Shown here in pieces: positions 1 through 12,060 of a stretch of 64,000 nucleotides of DNA. The stretch lies in NCBI GenBank assembly GCA_963930775.1, contig OZ005699.1, forward strand, positions 4,733,501-4,797,500, given 5' to 3'. Position numbers and translations under genes: made by a program. Origin of the DNA: Cliona cf. orientalis. Taxonomy: Eukaryota > Porifera > Demospongiae > Clionaida > Clionaidae. How positions within the stretch are numbered: position 1 is the first letter of the stretch; each line of letters begins with the position of its first letter. Below the pieces are notes generated by a model. That model saw only the letters and a list, made by a program, of their open reading frames with translations, was not told the origin of the DNA and did no database searches.

Positions 1-2839
1 ATAACGAGCTGGCCAGCTGTTTCGGCGGTTATCTAATCAGCAAAACCAGAAATGTCCCTTTTAAAGTTTTTCCAGAAAGCAGCAGCACAGTCTCGCAGTA
101 CAAGTGAAGCAACTACTTCTATTGTAGAAGTGGATGATATAGATGCCTCTCACTTGGAAGATCATCAGCTAGATCTAACCTGCGAGTCTCCAGGTAAATT
201 ACAATATACGTCTTAAATTCTTAGTATCTATGCATGATTATAATAAAAATACAATATTAATCTAGACTTGAGTAGCTCCAATGAAGAGGGGCCACCACGT
301 TCCGATCCCACCAGTGTTGCTGGTGATACTGACGAGAGTAGTGACTCGGATGATCTTCCTACAGCAAAACGTCCTGCTTTAGCCACATCTGAGTGTGTCG
401 AAGTGGCTAACTTTGTTGGGTCAAGATCTCTTAGCGCTGACTCCCGGTATAACTTGCTCAAGAATCACTTTAAGCCTGGGGTAAATTACAGTTTTCCAAA
501 GAGCACCAGTACTGGTCGATCATTTCAGTATCGATGGCTTACACAGTTTCCCTGGCTTGTATACAGTAAGCAGGTGAATGGTGGCTTCTGTCTTCCCTGT
601 GTTATCTTTGCCTCTTCTGGGTACCGTGGCTCTGATCCTGGCGTCCTTGTAAGTCGTCCCTTGACTGCCTTTACAAAGGTGTTGGAGGTGCTCCATAAGC
701 ACGTGGGCAAACAGTATCATAAAGATGCTGTACTTAGATCTGACAACTTTTTGAAGGTAATGACACACCAACAGACGTACGATCTCAACTTAACCAGGCT
801 ATGGCAGATAGAGTTACTTCCAACCATCAGAAGCTGTCGTCTATATTCAAGACAATAGTACTCTGTGGATGACAAAACATTGCATTACGTGGTCACCGTG
901 ATAATGCCACAGACATCGAGCGAGATCTTACAGAGGTAGAGAATCATGGCAACTTCCGTGCTCTTTTAGATTTCAGAGTGGATGCAGGTGACACTCTCCT
1001 AGATAAACACCTCACCACATCTGCTAGGAATGCCACCTACACATCCTCTGTCATACAGAATCAGATAATTGATGTTCTTTCCGATCAAGTTAGGCAAAAG
1101 ATTATTCGGAAAGTTAACCAAGTTAAGTCGTTTAGTGTCATAGCTGATGAGGTCACAGACATCTCAAACAAGGAGAAGTTGAGTCTTGTAGTGCGATATG
1201 TAGATCTCGATACTCTCTTAGTTCGGGAAGACCTACTAGGCTTTGTCGAGTGTGATACTGGGATATCGGGCCGTGACTTAGCAGGCAAGATAACCAGCAC
1301 TTTACAGGCTTATGGCTTGGACCTCTCCAATTTGCGGGGGCAGGCGTACGATGGAGCAGGTAACATGGCTGGTTCTGTTAACGGTACGGCAGCTCTCATC
1401 ACTACAGATTATCCCCTGGCACTGTACCTCCACTGCGCTTCACACTGCCTCAACCTTGCTGTTGTGAGTTTGCTACAAGTCACAAGTGTTCGTAACATGA
1501 TGGGTGTTGTTGGAAGGGTATTTCAATTCTTTGCTGCTCACCCCAAACGACAGCGGGCACTTGAGAAAGCAATAGCAGACACTCAGCGAGCATCAACTGT
1601 TCACAAGCTGAAGGACCTATGTCGTACTAGGTGGGTTCAGCGTATTGATGCCATGGAAGTCTTTTGCTCCCTTCATCAGTCCATTGTTGCCTGCATGGAA
1701 AGCATCTGCGATGATGGTCCGCGCTTATGGTCCCCAGATGCACTTACTGACGCCAGAAGCCTGTTGCTTGCTATCGACACGACTGACTTCATTTCTGCTT
1801 TGGTTGTCACTAACGCTTGTCTCAAATATCTCCAGGCTTTGACATCCAACCTTCAAGCAGAATCTAAAGAGATCGTAGCTGCTGTGGAAGATATAAAGAC
1901 AGTCACTTCAACACTACAAGATGTTCGAGACAACATTGATACTTACCACTCACGTTGGTTTAGTGTTGTAGAGAAGATGTGTGAATATGTAGGCACAGAA
2001 CCATCTGTTCCACGGAGATGTAGTCGTCAAACTCATCGAAGCAATGTTCCCGCCAGCACTACATCTGAGTACTACTGCCGTTCTTTATCTATTCCTTTGG
2101 TTGATCACCTTCTATCTGAGATGCAGTCACAATTTAGCTCCCATCAACAAACAGCTTTGTTGGGTCTGTCTATTGTACCATCGGTCATGGTCACTTTGTC
2201 ATCAGAGGAATGTGATAGCAAGGTTAGTGAGCTTGCTGACATGTATCGGTGTGATCTTCCATCACCAGGATGTGTCACCTCAGAGTTACACTGCTGGCAG
2301 ATGAAGTGGCAGCAGCATCTAAAGGATCATGGACAGAACAGTTTGCCTTCCAGTCCTGCTGCTGCTCTCAGGCATGCTACTTCCATGTACCCAAACGTGA
2401 GGGTACTAATAAGTATCCTGTGCACTCTCCCTGTCACTAGCTGCTCAGCTGAGAGATCTTTCAGTAGTCTGAAGCGAATCAAGACTCCTTTTCGATCTTC
2501 CATGACTACACAAAGGCTGAAGGGATTAACGCTTCTGACAGTACACCGTGACATAGCAGAAGCAATAGACGAATTTAGTAGACGGCATCCTCGAAGACTG
2601 CAGATGGTGAACATCTTAAATGATCAATGACTGTCAGGACTTGCACTTCATCTTCCACTGTGTTTTTGTTTTTATGATCATGTGCTTTGCATGTGATAAC
2701 TTTGGGCTGGGCATGCCGCGCCGGCAGCGCTCGTGCAGCCGTAGGTGGGCGTGGTTAATAAAAATGGGCGTGGCCACGTAAAATTTTCGCACGCACACAG
2801 TCAAGCACCCCCCTTTACTAAATCCTGGATACGCCACTG
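1..2839 (+). mobile_element. hAT-superfamily DNA transposon, left end outside the window
   Basis: The element carries a hAT transposase reading frame and ends on the right with CTGGATACGCCACTG at 2825-2839. Read inward this begins CAGTGGCGTATCCAG, the usual start of a hAT terminal inverted repeat. The left terminus lies before base 1, so the 8-bp target duplication cannot be tested. Bases 2631-2824 are the 3' untranslated and subterminal part, with C-rich and GGGCGTGG segments typical of hAT ends. Confidence 0.8.
52..2630 (+). pseudogene. hAT transposase (zinc-finger MYM/TTF-type family), broken
   Basis: A cut-and-paste transposase. Exon 1 runs 52-193 from an ATG. A 72-bp GT-AG intron (194-265) joins it in phase 1 to the long exon at 266. 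The N-terminal part has a TTF/BED-like zinc finger with the CLPC motif near 593-604. The catalytic part shows ADEVTD (near 1143), AYDGAG (near 1345) and the hAT CxxH motif CASH (near 1437). The C-terminus (about 2400-2600) has the hAT dimerisation signature SCSAERSFSSLKRIKT. Two lesions are visible: a frameshift near 785-795 and an in-frame TGA at 870-872. The reading frame after the TGA is open to 2630. The copy is therefore dead but fairly young. Similar proteins are annotated elsewhere as zinc finger MYM-type protein 1-like. Family assignment is strong; the ancestral start is inferred from the splice phase. Confidence 0.85.
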
Positions 2840-3304
2840 CAGGTCAGTTTAGCTGGTTACCTCGAGAATCCCACTGATGTAGCTATGTTCAATAGTGTGT
2901 GATGCAAAAGAAGACGTCCTATCTAGCTATTACGACTGACTGAGATTTGCACTTACAGGAATATTCAAGTTTGAAATCACTGTGTGTTGCGGTACCATAG
3001 CTCAGGCCTGACACAAAGGCTAGGATAGCACAAACATGCTGAATCAGTGGTCCAGGTGTACCTACTTCCCTATAATATGGTATTATTGTTGGAGCACAGT
3101 TGGATGTAGCTTGGTCCAGAAAAAAAGCTAGTTTTAAGCATTTATAAAATTAATAACAATGAATACGCAAACCATAATATCAGGTCACCATGTAGAGTGT
3201 ATGTAGAGTTTCATGCCCGGCCTCTGTCCCCATGAAATTAGTCAGCTAGGTGGCATTGATGAAATTAATGACAATCATGAGCTACCCCGAGGGCTCTAAA
3301 AAAA
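2840..3304. other. No gene seen
   Basis: Flanking sequence between the hAT right end and the first foldback element. It is AT-rich with many stops in all frames, and I see no repeat or motif that I can name. Confidence 0.5.
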
Positions 3305-3694
3305 GAACAGTAACAACTATAAAAAATAATTGAATAAAATTGAAGGATGAAGTAGGGATGGCAGTGCCAAAAAATACACAAACAAGATTTGTAGGGATAA
3401 CGTATCACACCCTCTATACATCCCTACGCTTGCTTTTTGAGTAGCCATGCACACACATAATATTATTATACTATATGGGGCACATGCAGGAATGGAAATC
3501 AATACTGTAAACCCATGGATAGCAATACTTTATATACTGAATCAGAAGTGTATGATATTAATTATCGAGAAAAGCAAGCGTAGGGATGTATAGAGGGTGT
3601 GATACGTTATCCCTACAAATCTTGTTTGTGTATTTTTTGGCACTGCCATCCCTACTTAATCCTTCAATTTTATTCAATTGTTTTTTATACTTGT
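3305..3694. mobile_element. Foldback MITE (AGTAGGGATGGC family), solo copy
   Basis: Two arms of about 125 bp (3310-3440 and 3568-3694) are near-perfect reverse complements. Both contain GAAGTAGGGATGGCAGTGCC or its near-identical complement, then the GTAGGGATAACGTATCACACC segment, and both reach an AGCAAGCGTAGGG motif next to the loop. Related copies are at 26614-27006 and 35765-36137, and a right arm alone at about 15110-15231. Confidence 0.85.
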
Positions 3695-3862
3695 GTTAAC
3701 AATAAAACACATGATTTAATTAGCACAAGATAATTCATGTTCTAGGATTTTTCATAGTGTATCTTAATGGAGTGTGTGACGACCTTTACCAGAATATCCC
3801 GCGAAATTTAAAATTGTAATTATTTTTTTAGCTTGCATTCTGTTAGCAAAACCACGGTAATA
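3695..3862. mobile_element. MITE remnant (right end GGTTTTGC...ACGGTAA type)
   Basis: Shares a GACGACCTTTACCAGAA core and an ACCACGGTAATA right end with remnants at 36570-36713, 37337-37507 and 39362-39497. Its left end is missing next to the foldback element. Confidence 0.5.
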
Positions 3863-4117
3863 ATTACTAGTGGTGATGAAAATCATCTATGCGGGGAGAG
3901 CCTTCACAAAAGTCACAAGATTTCTTTGAAAGCACACAGGCATGCATGCGCACATGGGGTTGGTACCCCAATAGCTGGGCCTGAGAAGCTACCACGACAG
4001 TGAAAGTATCACAGATTGCTAGTATAATAGTTATAATCCAATAATGGTGATCACCTATACTATATTTAGTAGTATACATGCCATGACCATGAGTCCAAGT
4101 ACCTGTAGCCAGACCCT

Positions 4118-4715
4118 GATAATATAATACACATACAAGTGTGTTTAATGTCATAATCATGGGATAATGTGACTAGTATGCATGATCATCTACATGCTCA
4201 CAAAACATAGACGTAGTTCATGCATAAACAGTATCCTGCCTGGGCAAGATCTTGAGATTGCCCAATAGTACTGTGCGCACGCGCAGATGGAAGCGGTTGC
4301 AGAGGCCACACCCCTCATAGCAAGGCTCCAACTAAGTGTGCAATGGCGACGTTCTTGCTCAGCTTGAACGTTGCTATCGGACTACTGACAGGTATGACAA
4401 AGAACAGATCTAGCCTTTGCTTGAAGCTCGGTGGCTCTGGCTAACGCCAGCGCCTGCTTAGCAGGCCCTTCGAAATACGCGGTGCTTTCGCGGTGATCGT
4501 TCAACAATGTGTCTCTAGCTCTAGCTATAGGCCACTCTTCTTTGTGCACACGGCCCTACAGTTTTGACCAGTCCTGAGCCTTGTAGTGTGGACTTTCTCT
4601 CCACCCGCGCCACGTCTTCATAGCAACCGGACGCATCCAAAACACGTATCCATGCCCTTATGTAATGACACTGACTATAAGAAAAATGATCGTCTGAAAA
4701 ATACTTTTTCGTTGT
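4118..4715 (-). repeat. Dispersed ~600-bp repeat, family A
   Basis: Reverse complement of the unit at 54590-55200. Landmarks are the CTGCTTAGCAGGC palindrome (near 4455), GGCCGTGTGCACAAAG (complement near 4535-4555) and the ATTATCCCATGATT end. Bases 4321-4345 hold the uninterrupted version of the site that is split by the Tc1-like element at 22675-28288. It has no coding potential. Confidence 0.75.
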
Positions 4716-5676
4716 CGTTAATAATACCGCTTTCTGTCTCTCATGTATTCGGGCCTCGCTCAGGCTCACCCCGAATTAATAGTGTATGACAAAATTAATA
4801 TTGTTAAGTGACATTTATATGTGTGTGGAAAGAATTATATGAAAAGGACAAAGCAGGCCTCTTAAAAATTTTATGTGGTTTGTATTCAAATTTTCTGTAA
4901 TGTATGGCGTGATAAAATTTATGCGACTGCCGCTTAACTCACATAGTTTGTATAAATAAAATTTATGTATAAAAATATCGCTATACAGTATACAACTATC
5001 ACAGTGTCTCCTGGGTAAGCGTGATTTTGGTCCACATAGGTGCCTACCCAGGACATGAATTGAGTAGTGTACGTGTACGCTATATTATGCGCAGATGGCA
5101 ACATCTAAATTTATCCTATGCTTACGTACATTTTATTCTTCCCTGTCCTCAAGGAGTCAATTAATGTACATGTAGCAGCTTCCATACAAACGTATGCAAT
5201 TTACATCCTGGGTAAGTGCCCATGTGGGCCAAAATCTTGAGGTATGCTTAAGTGCCCATGGGCACTTACCTGGGATACTATGGTACACTCAAACACCTCA
5301 TAATATTTTAAGCTACATATTTGTGAACCTCAGCCGATTACTTATTCAAGAACAAAAGAAAGAAATCACCGTAGAAGCTCAACCGTCAATTGATCTATCG
5401 AGCTAGCAGTTTATATGTGAAATATTACATGTAGGTAGAGAACCATATTTTTGTTTTCGCCACTGTCATATTCATGAGGGCTTGTGCTCTAAGAAAAACG
5501 ATTCGGTGCCACGAGGTCAATTCTTGTGTAAATTAACGTGCTACGAGATCAATTCCCGTATGATCAACTCAATTCATGGATGGGACTTAAATCTCAATAG
5601 GCTATTCCAGATAATGAGCGCACACCCCTATGGAGGACGAGATTTGCATTTTCTACCCTGTAAATACGACTTAAAT
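4716..5676. other. No gene; one degenerate inverted motif
   Basis: Non-coding. The only structure seen is a repeated CCTGGGTAAG-type motif at about 5008, 5045 (inverted), 5209 and 5268 (inverted). It bounds about 265 bp and may be an eroded MITE. Confidence 0.4.
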
Positions 5677-6344
5677 GTGACCGTATCTGACAAAATCCGG
5701 CATATATGGGATCCATGCACTATTCGCGCAATGCGCATTTTTAGTAATTGAAGTCAAAAAATGTCAAAGTTGAGTTTTTGTCATATTCATGCCAAAGAAA
5801 CTTTCTACTAACCTTTGCCGTCATCTACAGAGGCTAACTGTAAGTTACAAAGGCGAAATAAGCCTTCATTTTGACCTACCTAGTCTGTACAGCTACTGTA
5901 CACGGAGCCCGTTGCTATGGGCACTAATTAGAATTCTCTACCTAGATACAGCTAGATTCATCTAACTACTGTACGTTCGCTCACCTTTTCAGCTTCTTGG
6001 GCACTAAAGAACAATCAGCTGTCGTTGTCAACAACAAAATTCAACTCTTACTTGATCTTTACGCTCATTTCGAACGGCTCCGCCCAGGTCCATTTAATTG
6101 ATTTCCGGGTCACGCATAGTATGCGGAACGCCATACACGTGCATAGCAACGCCTTTGCACCGTAATTTCTCGATCATTGGGGGTGTGGCGCGATCGCAAA
6201 CAAAGCGCTGTATCTCCACAATGAAGCGCACAGTCGGTCTGAAACTTGAACGCGGGTTAGCACTATGGTAGAGCTTATCAACCATACATAAAATTCAACT
6301 TTCATAAAAATCCCATATGCCAGGTTTTCTCAGAGACGGTTACA
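5677..6344. mobile_element. MITE, GTGACC family, diverged copy
   Basis: Homologous over its whole length to 17827-18484. Terminal inverted repeats of about 32 bp (GTGACCGTATCTGAC... and its counterpart at 6310-6344) are mismatched. Conserved internal landmarks are CTCCGCCCAGGTCC and TTGGGGGTGTGGCGCG. Confidence 0.75.
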
Positions 6345-6660
6345 ACTAAATGCAATATCACCATCAATACTAATAAATTTCTAATCAAAATCCCCCTTTA
6401 TCCAATAAAACTGATAAGAATTCCTCCATACCCTGGATGAGCTATCCATCATTCACTGCCATGTCCCCTCAGTACTTCATTAATATCCACAATGGTGCCT
6501 ATAATACTTCATTAAAATCCATAAAAGTACCATCACCTTAAAATTAACGCCTTCAGTACAAATCAGCCTTCCTTAATTCATAGGGGTGTATCCTTATCAA
6601 CTGGAACAGCCCAATCTACCCATCGATTTTCTACCAGGTTTTCATCATCCACACCATCAT
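6345..6660. other. No gene; pyrimidine-rich spacer
   Basis: AT-rich, C-over-G skewed sequence with a loosely repeated ACTTCATTAA motif (near 6475 and 6510). Nothing else is recognised. Confidence 0.4.
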
Positions 6661-7282
6661 TGCTTAGATCCTAGTTGTAACAAATACTATAATCTCATTG
6701 GTCCAAACTAGGGTTATAAATAGACTCATATAGACTCCTTGTAAATCTTCATAGGACCAATTGTAAATCCTCATAGAACCCTTGTAAAAATTGCATGTCT
6801 CAAGGCCATAGCTACATAGCAACAAATTTCTAACCGTCATGGTAGCCTTGCACAGGTAAGATATAGTGTAGAAACTAAACTACGTATATAGCGGCTTATT
6901 ACATAGCTACACACTGCTTGCCTCGTCCTCACAGCACAGTGGCAGCTAGCGCAATAAGCGTGATTCTATTAAAAGCACACTTGATAATCGATGGGAGTGG
7001 CTATACGAGTTCAAAAATTCAATAGCTGCCGTGGCACTTGTACCAATGTTGATAAGACCTCAAAGATGACGGCATTTCGCTCGATTTATGACTTGTAGCT
7101 AGTATTACAAAGAAGTTTTCAGCTTGTTGCTAGGATCTAAATACTTTAGACAGTGGTTACTAGGTTTCCACGTGATTTAGAAGCCCTCAGGCACTCCGTA
7201 GACCCCTCGCTTTGCTCGGTTTCTACACGAGTCCCTTCGGTCTTCTAAATAATCACGTAGAAACCTAGTAACTACAGTCTAT
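6661..7282. repeat. Hairpin repeat, family H, single diverged copy
   Basis: Begins TAGATCCTAGTTGTAACAAA like the triplicated unit at 20661-21617. It ends in a long hairpin (7148-7282) whose arms carry CACGTGATTTAGAAG and CTTCTAAATAATCACGTAG, with a CTCGCTTTGCTCGG tip. The spacer between the two parts is longer than in the 21-kb copies. Confidence 0.7.
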
Positions 7283-7445
7283 TATTTAACTTTCCCAATG
7301 TGTCACATAGAGATTGCTACTACCACTTCATGCACGTACCAATCGAAGGTTGGCATTTACAGCTGAAGAAAGCAGTGGGAAAGCCACCATGACCCCAATA
7401 TTTTCGAAGCTGATCTAGGTCACAAAGAAAGAAGACATTACAGGG

Positions 7446-7743
7446 TGTCCACAAAGACAAAGGGTCAGAGAAAGACAGAGAACAATTCAGACTCTTTCAG
7501 AGGTTTAATAGTGGAACAGCTAGTATCGATGAGTGTTGCATTCTCTGTGCAAACTGCGAGTTAGAATTTATTGAGACTCAACTGCATACATGCATACACA
7601 CTAAAAAAGCACAATACAATACAAAACAATACAATAGTGCAGGCGCTTAAAACAACAGATGTGCAGGGAACTCTCTAAATAAATGAATCACAGAAATTAC
7701 AATATTACGGAAATTAACGGGAAGCAAACATGAAAATATAACA
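7446..7743 (-). repeat. Candidate 3' LTR of a Ty3/gypsy retrotransposon
   Basis: On the minus strand a purine tract AAGAGGGAGGAAT (plus 7744-7757) lies just 5' of TGTTATATTTTC, as expected for a polypurine tract followed by an LTR starting with TG. The far border (plus 7446, minus-strand ...GGACA) is a guess from the TG...CA rule, and no second LTR is present to confirm it. The tract lies about 65 bp past the pol stop codon. Confidence 0.5.
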
Positions 7744-7818
7744 ATTCCTCCCTCTTAAATTTATAAAACCAAAAAACTGTGTATGACCCAAAAACTACTA
7801 AATAAACATCCATGAAGT

Positions 7819-9008
7819 TTACTGACCATATGGATCTGGACGGTATCTCACACATGCAAATCATCTCAGTTCAGGAGGATTCAAACTCGGTTCAACAGCT
7901 CCATCCTCAGGTGTAGCAGTAGTTGGTTCCTGAGGTGTTTCAGACCTCTTGGCAGCTGGTTCGTTACAGTTAGCATTCTCTGAATTGTCAGAATCTGCTG
8001 GTGTGGGATTATCTAAATTATCTAAATTACCGTATTCGCTCAATCAGACGATGTGGCTACTATTTATTTCATCGCCTGTGCAGCATTTATTCGAGAGCAG
8101 TGACTATAATTATTCAAGAGGGGCGTTTATTAATACCAGTAGCTGCCAGAGAGACAACCCTTAGAGAAACAGTCAATTGATACCACTGATCTAGGAGATT
8201 CTGGCCCCTTTGCTGATGTAGAGGAAGGATAGAACTTGTTCTAGAGACTGCTAAGTGTTTATAGTGTACCTGCCACCAAGAACGAGTTGTGAGGCATGTC
8301 CATGCGCTGCGTGCTTCTCAAATAGGTGTGGTGCGGCAACTATTCTAGAGCAGCGACTATTTTGTTCAGCACTTCCGGAGGTGCGGCGACTATTAGAGAG
8401 TGAAGTCTGATTGAGCGAATACGGTATCTGAGTGGGGAATCCTAGCATCAAAATCATCAATGTCCGAATCAGTTTCTTCACCATCTCCAGCATCCTGTAC
8501 AAATCGTATTCGAGATGTCCATAGCTGTGTGCATACGGCAACCAAATATTAGCTGCCCAGGGGATACACCAGTACTACCATGAGGTGTCACTTGGTATGT
8601 AAATTGAGAAATTGTGACACTTTGGTCTCGATCAACCCTGTTTTCAGCTTCTTTAAGCCACTTTTGAGGGTCTGCACGTACATGTACAGCATGCTCCACT
8701 ACTCCATTCGAAGCAGGGTGGTAGGGTGGAGTGCGAACATGTTTCACTCCATTTGATTTCAAAAAAGCTTCAAATTCCTCTCTCGAAAAATTGGTAGCAT
8801 TGTCTGCAATGTCGGGCAGGCCATATGTGAAGAATAATTTTCTCAAAAGTTCAGTCGTGACTGTGGACGTGGAGGTTGTAGTTACTTGAACGTTGAGCCA
8901 TTTTGTGTAAGCGTCGATCACTAGCAAAAATATTTTTTCCCATGAATGGGCCAGAGTAGTCAGTATGCACTCTCAACCATGACTTATATGTGTACAGAGG
9001 CTTAGGTT
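7819..9008 (-). pseudogene. Ty3/gypsy pol 3' part: integrase core and C-terminal tail, broken
   Basis: The minus-strand reading order starts with DYSGPFMGK (near 8960). A one-base frameshift near 8930 leads into LLVIDAYTKW (first catalytic Asp). Then come LPDIADNATNFS (second Asp, near 8810) and HPASNGVVEHAV (Glu, near 8700), so the integrase DD(35)E core residues are present. Downstream are GVSPGQLIFGCR and an acidic, proline-rich tail that ends in RYRPDPYGQ with a stop at 7819-7821, a common gypsy pol ending. The tail is split by a TA-flanked MITE at 8030-8424. Reverse transcriptase, protease and gag are absent because the element stops at a G run at 9010-9029. Function in life would be insertion of retrotransposon cDNA; this copy is dead. 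Confidence 0.8.
8030..8424. mobile_element. TA-flanked MITE inside gypsy pol
   Basis: Perfect terminal inverted repeats CCGTATTCGCTCAATCAGAC / GTCTGATTGAGCGAATACGG are flanked by TA at 8028-8029 and 8425-8426. The gypsy coding sequence reads through once the element is ignored. It is 395 bp with no coding capacity. Confidence 0.9.
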
Positions 9009-9009
9009 T

Positions 9010-9029
9010 GGGGGGGGGGGGGGGGGGGG
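9010..9029. repeat. Homopolymer run of 20 G
   Basis: Separates the gypsy fragment from the RecQ-like fragment. It may mark a rearrangement junction, or a place where assembly or base calling is uncertain. Confidence 0.9.
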
Positions 9030-9235
9030 CTGATTACGATGGTACGTGCTCTGTCACTGTGGGCAAGTGCTGAAAGGAACATACAAATGCTCTTGCCTGA
9101 ACTATCCTCACATAGGTGTCATGCCCATGCAATATAGAGAAAACTGCTGTCTCCTGCCCAGCTGCAGGTTGGAAAACTTTATATCCAAAATATTTCTGGA
9201 GTGCTGATGGCAATCCACCATGTATGTTGCACGCA
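9030..9235 (-). pseudogene. RecQ-family helicase fragment (motif 0 and Walker A)
   Basis: On the minus strand, SALQKYFGYKVFQPAAGQE followed by LHGHDTYVR matches the RecQ N-terminal pattern (FG...F...QxE, then GxD). After a one-base frameshift near 9100 the frame reads DSSGKSICMFLSALAHSDRA, a Walker A nucleotide-binding loop in the normal spacing. The frame runs into the G tract just after VISPP. Only about 65 residues remain and no start is assigned. Whether it was ever joined to the neighbouring gypsy element is unknown; gypsy elements do not normally carry RecQ helicases. Confidence 0.6.
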
Positions 9236-10654
9236 TCCCTGCACATCAGGCCAGGTTTACTTTGTATGCCTCTGGCACATGGAAAGGTTTGACTGCAAAG
9301 CAGTGCCATTGTGCTCAAATTTGGCGCTTTCATTAGCACAGGCATGCTGGTCATGCCGGTGAGATACCATAAATCAATCAGAACACTGTGCGTGCATTTC
9401 TCTGCACGTGCAGCACAACTCTGGGCCTTGATCATAGCCAGTCTCTTGTTTTCTAGCCATCTCTCAGTTCACCATGGCAGGGGGAAGGGTGGATAGCAGG
9501 GATTGGCGTTACGGGTGTTCAGTACCAGCGCTTAAAGTTTTCCTCAGCTCTCGAGTCTCCTCACTTGGACCCTGTACTCCTCGTTTTAGTGCTAGCTAGC
9601 TAGCTAATCGCGTTGGGCATGCATATAATATGTGTGGGCGAGTAGGTGGGGCTACATAAACCACATGCAAATAGTGTCTGCACATGCACATGACCTTTAC
9701 ATCACATAATCGACCAGGCCTTCCCCCTTTTTCGTGTGCAATGTTGAAAAACATGGGATGGCCTGGATACAAGGCTAACTTGCATGTACATGTACATGCA
9801 TGTATACCAACTTGATGATAGTGTCACCAGATGCGTACATATTATCACAAATACTTGTTACCTTTGGAATAAGATTTCGATTGTTGCGAGATTGTACTCT
9901 CTATTAACAGCTTGGCAGACAGCTGTGCATCACGAGTACCAGCCAAATCAATTTTTGTTCTTTGTTCACCCCGATTAGACCGATGTACCTGTGCCAAGGA
10001 TACCAGTATTAGTTGGCTATTAAGCTTAGTATGTGCCACAGTTCAGACTATGGGATAGAGTTTAATAACTGGGTTTCGCACAAGTACTACCACCAATGTA
10101 AGTTAGTAGCATAATCTAAGTTACAGGTTATGCAGAGTACAAATTCTCTAAGTCAATTCTTGAAGACACAATTAACTAGAGCTCCCTAGAGCCCAAAACC
10201 CTTGGCGCGTTGTATGGTACTTGCCTCACAACCAGGCAAGAGTACAATATTAGGCCACGCAAACTGCATTGATTTCCTAGGTTAGCATGAGTAGTTACAT
10301 AATTACATATTAGTCCAACACTTTTGATGAATTTGAGGGGTGTGGCAGCAAGTTTGGTATACAACAACTAGAGGATGCTTCGTCACCAGAACTGAGAAAG
10401 ACCTTTAAAAACGGTAAGCTTGTCAATGCTTCGCTGGGCGAACCATCAGTCTCCAGACCCAGCCCTCGTGTGCGCATGCGTATAATATACCGTATATAGT
10501 GCGCGACATACAATGTTCTATTTATAATTGTACTATCAGCCGTCAAGCCAGCGGTCCAATTGTTGCAGATCCAGGAAGTGCATCCGGTGTCACATTCCAG
10601 TACATGCAATTTTTGCCGTTTTTTACCTATTTTTCTTACCTGTTCTATCTAGGT
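9236..10654. other. No gene seen
   Basis: Non-coding by frame inspection. It holds short microsatellite-like stretches (GCTAGCTAGCTAGC near 9590, TGTACATGTACATGCATG near 9785). No splice-supported exon was recognised. Confidence 0.45.
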
Positions 10655-10940
10655 CATCTTTCACTTCTAGGACTCCAAACAAAGACCAGAAGACAGAGCA
10701 ACACTTCTACTTTCTGCACGTTCAAGTTCCATCACCCGGAGACATTCATGAGCTCCGCGGCAAGCACTTATGTGCATGCTACTCTAAAGCGCTCACAATA
10801 AGTGCCTCGCATAAAAAGTGGGGCATTTAGGTTCCCCTGGATGGATTCCCATGATTCAAGCACCATTCAATAGCTCTTGTGTTGCTCTATAATATAAGAC
10901 TGGAACAAAGTTTTTCCATCAAGCGATTCCAGAGTTACAT
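10655..10940 (+). repeat. Inverted repeat IR-L (partner 11728-12011)
   Basis: About 286 bp, reverse-complementary to 11728-12011 with scattered mismatches. The plus-strand frame RTPNKDQKTEQ...PSPGDIHELRGK...CACYSKALT...KKWGI stays open in this copy and in the partner, although the DNA has diverged. No known domain is recognised. Confidence 0.8.
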
Positions 10941-11727
10941 GGCGTTGAAAATCACAAAATTTCAATACAACCGCGTGGTATTTTCCATATCTTTCCGAAG
11001 GTTTCTAGAGTCTGCCCAAGAACAAATCGTAAATGACAAGGAAAAGAGTACTCCTTGTCTACTGCCACGCTTCTAGGGAGGAGGCATCGTCATCCAGATG
11101 GAAGGATTCCTTCTCTATAGTCAAGTAAGCATATCTGAATGTTGGCCAGTGCCCACGGTAAGTAATAATTATCTTGACAAAGCGTGTGTAAGGCGAGTGT
11201 ATCAGCGTAAGCCCAGGGATGGAGTGAGCCTTACCAGTGTACATCAGAGAATGAGTTTGTGTTAAGCAGCTCACATCAAAGCTGAAAACTAGTCTCGTGC
11301 GCCAGGCTGGGGACAAGACTAGCTGAAATCCCCGAGCGTATACTTGCAATTGGGAGGTACCTAGTACTTTACTAGTGTCTTAGTACCTCACGACACGCCC
11401 CCCCCCTCTCTCTCTCTATCTCTCTCCCTCCCTCTCTCTCTCCCTCTCCCTCTCTCTCTCTCTCACCCTGACCCCATGTACGTACACAATAGGTGATGTT
11501 CCTGTGATCAGATTACCAAGTATTGGAAGAGAGTGCTTTCTGTCAACCATAGCTGTGATGATGGAATAGGAGACTGATTGTGAAAGCTCCAACAACCTTC
11601 AGCTAAACTTCAAGATGGCCTTTGATAGCTAGCAGCAATACAGCTAGCTTGTACTATGTTAATGTCATTGGTTTGTATGTAAACGTACACAGTGAAATAA
11701 CAATTTTTGTACTATTTTTAACAGCGT
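10941..11727. other. Spacer of the 10.7/11.7-kb inverted repeat; CT microsatellite
   Basis: Unique-looking spacer with a pyrimidine (CT)n tract at 11396-11464. No gene is recognised. Confidence 0.5.
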
Positions 11728-12011
11728 GTAACTCTGGAACCGCTCGATGGAAAAACTTCGTTCCAGTCTTATATTATAGAGCAACACAAGAGCTATTGAA
11801 TGGTGCTTGAATCATGGGAATCCATCCAGGGGAACCTAAATGCCCCACTTTTTACGCGAGGCACTTTTTGTGAGCGCTTTAGAGTAGCATGCACAAAAGC
11901 GCTTGCCGCGGAGCTCATGAATGTCTCCGGGTGATGGAACTTGAACAAGCAGAAAGTAGAAGAGTTGCTCTGTCTTTTGGTCTTTGTTTGGAGTCCTAGA
12001 AGTGAAAGATG
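11728..12011 (-). repeat. Inverted repeat IR-R (partner 10655-10940)
   Basis: The minus strand carries the same 55-residue open frame as IR-L (SFTSRTPNKDQKTEQ...KKWGI), ending at the same stop position. The Crypton-type gene starts about 200 bp further right. Confidence 0.8.
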
Positions 12012-12060
12012 CCGCCTGTAGTATATACAACGTAAACCACTGTCTGCACTATGTACACTG

